This document shows, piece by piece, positions 60,358-64,000 of a stretch of DNA of 64,000 nt. The notes under the pieces were generated by a model, which was not told the origin of the DNA, made no database searches, and saw nothing but the letters and a program-made list of their open reading frames with translations. Both the position numbers and the translations under genes were made by a program. How positions within the stretch are numbered: the first letter of the stretch is position 1; each line of letters starts with the position of its first letter. The DNA is from Rhodospirillaceae bacterium (GTDB lineage Bacteria; Pseudomonadota; Alphaproteobacteria; UBA8366; Aestuariispiraceae): positions 1 through 64,000 of the forward strand of contig PAQY01000005.1 in the NCBI GenBank assembly GCA_002709955.1, written 5' to 3'.

Positions 60358-60957
60358 ATGTCAGATAACAACTCCCCCTCTGCCGGCGCTGGGCCGGTTT
60401 TTCATGGCACCACCATTCTGTCGGTCCGCAAGGGCGGGCATGTGGTGATTGCGGGTGATGGTCAGGTAACGCTTGGCAACACCGTGTTCAAATCCAATGC
60501 GCGCAAGGTGCGCCCCCTGGCCGATGGCGAAGTCCTGGTGGGCTTTGCAGGCGCAACGGCGGATGCCTTCACATTGTTCGAGCGGCTGGAGGCGAAGCTG
60601 GAGCAATATCCGAAGCAATTGACCCGCGCCTGTGTCGAACTGGCGAAAGACTGGCGCACCGATCGCTATCTGCGCCGCCTGGAAGCAATGATGGCCGTGG
60701 TGGACAAAGATGTGTCCCTGATCTTAAGCGGCACCGGCGATGTGCTGGAACCCGAAGACGGGTTGATCGGCATCGGGTCCGGCGGGGCCTATGCCCTGGC
60801 GGCCGCCCGCGCGCTGGCTGACCGCGACGATATGAGTGCCGAAGACATTGCCCGGCGCGCCATGAAAGTTGCAGCCGATATCTGTATCTACACCAATGAA
60901 AACATCACGCTGGAAAGCCTGACCGCAGAAAGTGCCAGCAAAGGGGGCAAGCTATGA
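60358..60957 (+). CDS. hslV: ATP-dependent protease subunit HslV
   Basis: The 199-residue peptidase of the HslVU (ClpQY) complex is a proteasome-like threonine protease. The processed N-terminal threonine lies in [31 protein letters not shown]. Further signals are [26 protein letters not shown] and [18 protein letters not shown]. The propeptide is about 17 residues, the form usual in alphaproteobacteria. The stop overlaps the hslU start (ATGA). Confidence 0.96.
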   Translation: MSDNNSPSAGAGPVFHGTTILSVRKGGHVVIAGDGQVTLGNTVFKSNARKVRPLADGEVLVGFAGATADAFTLFERLEAKLEQYPKQLTRACVELAKDWRTDRYLRRLEAMMAVVDKDVSLILSGTGDVLEPEDGLIGIGSGGAYALAAARALADRDDMSAEDIARRAMKVAADICIYTNENITLESLTAESASKGGKL

Positions 60958-62270
60958 CCGATTTCAGCCCTCGTGAGATCGTGTCTGAATTGGACCGGTT
61001 CATCATTGGCCAGGGCGATGCGAAACGCGCCGTTGCCATTGCACTGCGCAACCGTTGGCGTCGCCTGAAGCTGCCGCCGGAGCTGCGCGAAGAAGTGCTG
61101 CCCAAGAACATTCTGATGATTGGCCCAACCGGCGTTGGTAAGACGGAAATTGCGCGACGCCTGGCAAAGCTGGCCCGCGCCCCCTTTATCAAGGTGGAAG
61201 CCACGAAATTCACGGAAGTCGGCTATGTTGGCCGCGATGTGGAACAGATCATCCGCGATCTGGTCGAGGTCGCCATCCAGATGGAAACCGAAACACAGCG
61301 CCGCGAAGTGAATGCCAAGGCCGAAATTCACGCCGAAGAGCGCGTGATTGATGCGCTTGTGGGACAAAACGCGACGGATACGACACGCCAATCCTTCCGC
61401 AAAAAGCTGCGCGAGGGAACGCTGGACGAGAAGGAAATCGAAATCCAGGTCGCCGATACCGGCGGGATGGGCCTGCCCACCATGGATATTCCCGGCATGC
61501 CCGGTGCCCAGATGGGCATGTTGAACTTAAATGAGATATTCGGCAAAGCCATGGGTGGCGGGCGCACGAAGGCACGAAAAATGTCGGTGCGTGAATCCTA
61601 TGACGTCCTGGTTGCAGAAGAGGCAGACAAGCTGGTCGATCACGAAGCGATCAAGCTGGCCGCCATTGAAAATGTTGAGCAGAACGGCATCGCCTTTATC
61701 GACGAGATTGACAAAATCACTGTGCGGGCCGAACGCTCCGGCGGGGATGTCAGCCGCGAGGGGGTTCAGCGGGATCTGTTGCCCCTGATTGAAGGGACGA
61801 CGGTTGCGACCAAGCATGGCGCGGTGAAGACGGATTATATTCTGTTTGTCGCCAGCGGGGCCTTCCACCTGGCAAAACCCAGCGATCTGTTGCCGGAATT
61901 ACAGGGTCGCCTGCCGATCCGCGTCAGTCTGAATGCGCTGACGGAAAAGGACTTCCGCCGCATCCTAACGGAGCCGGATAACAGCCTGATCAAACAATAT
62001 GTCGCGCTGATGGGAACGGAAAACCTGACCCTGACCTTCACCGATGATGCGATTGATGCGCTGGCGAAGCTGGCGGCGGAGATCAATGCCTCCGTCGAGA
62101 ATATCGGGGCCCGTCGCCTGCACACCGTGCTGGAAAAACTGTTGGAAGAGATCAGCTTCACAGCCTCCGACAGGCCAGATGGCGAGGAAGTCACCATCGA
62201 TGCCGCCTATGTGAACCAGCATGTCGGCGACCTGGCCAAAGACACCGACCTGAGCAAGTTTATCCTGTAG
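60954..62270 (+). CDS. hslU: ATP-dependent protease ATPase subunit HslU
   Basis: The 438-residue AAA+ unfoldase feeds substrates to HslV. It has Walker A ([16 protein letters not shown]), the [14 protein letters not shown] pore-loop region, the inserted I-domain (about 110-235), Walker B (FIDEIDKI) and sensor 2 in [21 protein letters not shown]. The C-terminal tail ends in DLSKFIL, which docks into HslV. It overlaps hslV by four bases. Confidence 0.97.
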   Translation: MTDFSPREIVSELDRFIIGQGDAKRAVAIALRNRWRRLKLPPELREEVLPKNILMIGPTGVGKTEIARRLAKLARAPFIKVEATKFTEVGYVGRDVEQIIRDLVEVAIQMETETQRREVNAKAEIHAEERVIDALVGQNATDTTRQSFRKKLREGTLDEKEIEIQVADTGGMGLPTMDIPGMPGAQMGMLNLNEIFGKAMGGGRTKARKMSVRESYDVLVAEEADKLVDHEAIKLAAIENVEQNGIAFIDEIDKITVRAERSGGDVSREGVQRDLLPLIEGTTVATKHGAVKTDYILFVASGAFHLAKPSDLLPELQGRLPIRVSLNALTEKDFRRILTEPDNSLIKQYVALMGTENLTLTFTDDAIDALAKLAAEINASVENIGARRLHTVLEKLLEEISFTASDRPDGEEVTIDAAYVNQHVGDLAKDTDLSKFIL

Positions 62271-62294
62271 ACCGGCCTGGTTCGCGGGGTGGGA

Positions 62295-63050
62295 TTAGCG
62301 CGCCTTCTGATAGGCCTGGAATGCGGTCAACAGTTTCGGAATGTTTGGATTAAGTTCATCCCATTCCGTTGAGACCGCGCGATCTTGTTCCAGGGTATAG
62401 CGGCGGAAATCATCACACCAATGATGGTCCATGTTGTTGCGCAAGGCGATGGCCTCATCGGTCGTTTTGTCATAGTCTAAGGCCTGTTTTGCGTGTTCTT
62501 CGACCAGGTAAGCTTCGCATTCTGCATCCAGCTCGGTCATGCCCTCCAGCCGCCCCTGCATATCCTGATAAGCATGCCCGGCCAGTTCATGGGCAATGGT
62601 GCTGGCCAGGTGATTGGCGTCCCATTGAATGCCCGCACGGCCAAATAGAATGACAAATGTCCGCTTACCCGCCGCCGGGTCATAATAGTCCGCGAAATAG
62701 GTCGCCAGGGAGACGGTGGCCAGAACGTCCCTGGGATGGCGGGCATCATAATAGATTTCGATATCGCCTTTCTTTTGCAGCGCCGCGATCCGGTCGCGCG
62801 CCATGGGCACCTTCTTGACGACCGTTTCAACCGCCAGAACCATCCGTTCCATCGCCACATCCGCAGGCGTTGTCGGAATTCCGTCAATCCTGTCCGTCTC
62901 GGGAATGAAAGAGATGAAATGAATGCCCCCAACCGTGCGGGACAGCGCCTGATCGGCAAACGCACCTGAAACACTGATGAAACAAAATGAAAGCGCCCCC
63001 AGGAAGGCGGCGGCGCAATCTCTCCAAAGGGGATGGTTCATAGATTTCAT
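62295..63050 (-). CDS. Secreted metallopeptidase-like protein
   Basis: I place the start at the ATG at 63050, giving a 251-residue protein with a signal peptide ending near GAFADQ. The segment STIAHELAGHAYQD resembles a zinc-protease helix, but histidines are spaced HExxxH instead of HExxH. The TELDAECEAYLVEEHAKQAL segment downstream supplies acidic residues. The pattern resembles a family of putative metallopeptidases that I recall from Rhodospirillales. The enzymatic call is uncertain. It is convergent with hslU, 24 bases apart. No ribosome binding site is evident. Confidence 0.65.
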   Translation of the reverse strand: MKSMNHPLWRDCAAAFLGALSFCFISVSGAFADQALSRTVGGIHFISFIPETDRIDGIPTTPADVAMERMVLAVETVVKKVPMARDRIAALQKKGDIEIYYDARHPRDVLATVSLATYFADYYDPAAGKRTFVILFGRAGIQWDANHLASTIAHELAGHAYQDMQGRLEGMTELDAECEAYLVEEHAKQALDYDKTTDEAIALRNNMDHHWCDDFRRYTLEQDRAVSTEWDELNPNIPKLLTAFQAYQKAR

Positions 63051-63119
63051 AAAATACAATCTAGGATGATTGTTATGCCCTGCAAAGATAAACTTACTGG
63101 CAAAAGACGATGCGGCAGA

Positions 63120-63157
63120 AAGAACCGCCCGCTGGATTGCTCCAACGGGCGGTTCTT
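63120..63157 (-). terminator. Terminator of aceA
   Basis: AAGAACCGCCCG (63120-63131) pairs perfectly with CGGGCGGTTCTT (63146-63157) around a 14-base loop. It lies about 50 bases after the aceA stop, with TTCTGCC following on the leftward strand, and ends that message before the metallopeptidase-like gene. Confidence 0.75.
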
Positions 63158-63206
63158 GTGACCTCAAAATCCTACCCTAAACTGGACCGCCTCTTGATGG
63201 GCGTTC

Positions 63207-64000
63207 TCAGTGAAACTGTGCCGTTTCGGTCGATTCGGCCATGGCGGTGGTGGAGCTTTCACCGACCGCTGTGGTGCTGTTGACCGCATCGAAATAGCTG
63301 ACCCCGACTTCATGCTGATGGCGGGTGGCAGAGAAGCCATGGGCTTCTGCGGCGAATTCCGCCTGTTGCAGTTCGGAATAGCCCGCCATGCCGCGATCCT
63401 TATAGGCCCTGGCCAGTTCAAACGTGGCATAATTGACGCTGTGGAAGCCAGCCAGGGTGATGAACTGGAACTTGTAACCAAGCGCGCCCAATTCCTTTTG
63501 GAAGCTTTCCATTTCCGCCTTGCTGAGATGCATTGCCCAGTTGAAGGAGGGCGAGCAGTTATAGGCCAGCATCTGATTGGGGAATTCTGCATGGATCGCA
63601 TCGGCGAATTGCTTTGCCTGTTCGATGCTGGGGGTGGAGGTTTCCATCCATAGCAGATCCGCATAGGGCGCGAAGGCCAAGCCACGGGCGATGCACATAT
63701 CCATGCCACCGGTGATGCGATAGAACCCTTCCGCCGTCCGCTCCCCGGTCAGGAAGGGCTGATCCCGTTCGTCCACATCCGTGGTGATCAGGCGGGCGGC
63801 TTCCGCATCGGTGCGCGCCATGATGATGGTGGGAACGCCCATGACGTCGGCTGCCAGGCGGGCAGAAGAGAGGTTGCGCACAGCCTGTTGCGTCGGCAGC
63901 AGAACCTTGCCGCCCAGATGGCCGCATTTCTTTTCTGATGACAGCTGGTCTTCGAAGTGAACACCAGCGGCACCCGCCTTGATCATTGCCTTCATCAATT
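63207..64000 (-). CDS. aceA: Isocitrate lyase, 3' part (start beyond window)
   Basis: The C-terminal 264 or so residues of isocitrate lyase are present. The catalytic loop is KKCGH in [16 protein letters not shown]. The substrate-binding segments are [13 protein letters not shown] and [11 protein letters not shown]. The enzyme splits isocitrate into succinate and glyoxylate, the first step of the glyoxylate shunt. The ORF runs off the right edge, so the start and promoter are not seen. The glyoxylate made could be used by the 2-hydroxyacid dehydrogenase at 15522-16508. Confidence 0.96.
   Translation of the reverse strand, partial: LMKAMIKAGAAGVHFEDQLSSEKKCGHLGGKVLLPTQQAVRNLSSARLAADVMGVPTIIMARTDAEAARLITTDVDERDQPFLTGERTAEGFYRITGGMDMCIARGLAFAPYADLLWMETSTPSIEQAKQFADAIHAEFPNQMLAYNCSPSFNWAMHLSKAEMESFQKELGALGYKFQFITLAGFHSVNYATFELARAYKDRGMAGYSELQQAEFAAEAHGFSATRHQHEVGVSYFDAVNSTTAVGESSTTAMAESTETAQFH

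Overview
The window reads as part of an alphaproteobacterial chromosome, probably a Rhodospirillales-like lineage. The evidence is an Irr-type Fur regulator with an Irr-box-like site, the alphaproteobacterial type of AddAB, a system I cytochrome c maturation operon ending in ccmI, an AmgK/MurU pair, HslVU, and a TRAP transporter. Most genes are rich in G+C. A few stretches are clearly richer in A+T: roughly 0.2-7.4 kb, 7.5-7.9 kb, 9.7-10.0 kb and 58.9-60.3 kb.

Bases 1 to about 7473 look like the right end of an integrated genomic island. It holds small phage-like and hypothetical genes, an XRE regulator, a short remnant of a second XRE regulator, a Tat-signal protein, a membrane EAL protein, a SHOCT lipoprotein and two very small proteins. 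It ends in the 3' half of a tRNA-Leu(UAA) gene without its 5' half, the usual mark left by a tyrosine integrase. The integrase and the intact tRNA should lie left of the window.

From 7.5 to 26.9 kb the layout is mosaic. It contains a MarR regulator with a perfect operator palindrome facing a DUF1428-GST pair, a chromosomal paralogue of the island EAL protein behind a hairpin-rich leader, and a FolD-like gene lacking the usual catalytic lysine coupled to a class V aminotransferase. A MATE pump, a 2-hydroxyacid dehydrogenase, an SH3 protein and a RelE/ParE toxin-antitoxin pair follow. Next come an iron/peroxide cluster (Irr, rubrerythrin, Fe-S oxidoreductase, DUF3501), a class A PBP, an aminotransferase, a lipase-like lipoprotein and an ABC ATPase.

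From 26.7 to 41 kb lie a complex I type zinc-finger protein, trxA, addA, addB, murU, amgK, a ferredoxin-NADP reductase, a multi-PAS protein whose kinase histidine is tyrosine, and ahcY. From 41.2 to 50.5 kb lie an OmpA-family porin and ccmABCDEFGHI. From 50.5 to 56.8 kb lie a PEP mutase/isocitrate lyase family enzyme with a DctPQM TRAP transporter, then hemW, rdgB and rph.

From 57 to 62.3 kb lies a protein quality-control block: hrcA, grpE, a serine-protease lipoprotein and hslVU. The protease gene is A+T-rich, and its ribosome binding site is buried in a long imperfect hairpin ending one base before the ATG. This resembles an RNA thermometer and is the most interesting new signal I found. 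The window closes with a secreted metallopeptidase-like protein and the 3' part of aceA (isocitrate lyase).
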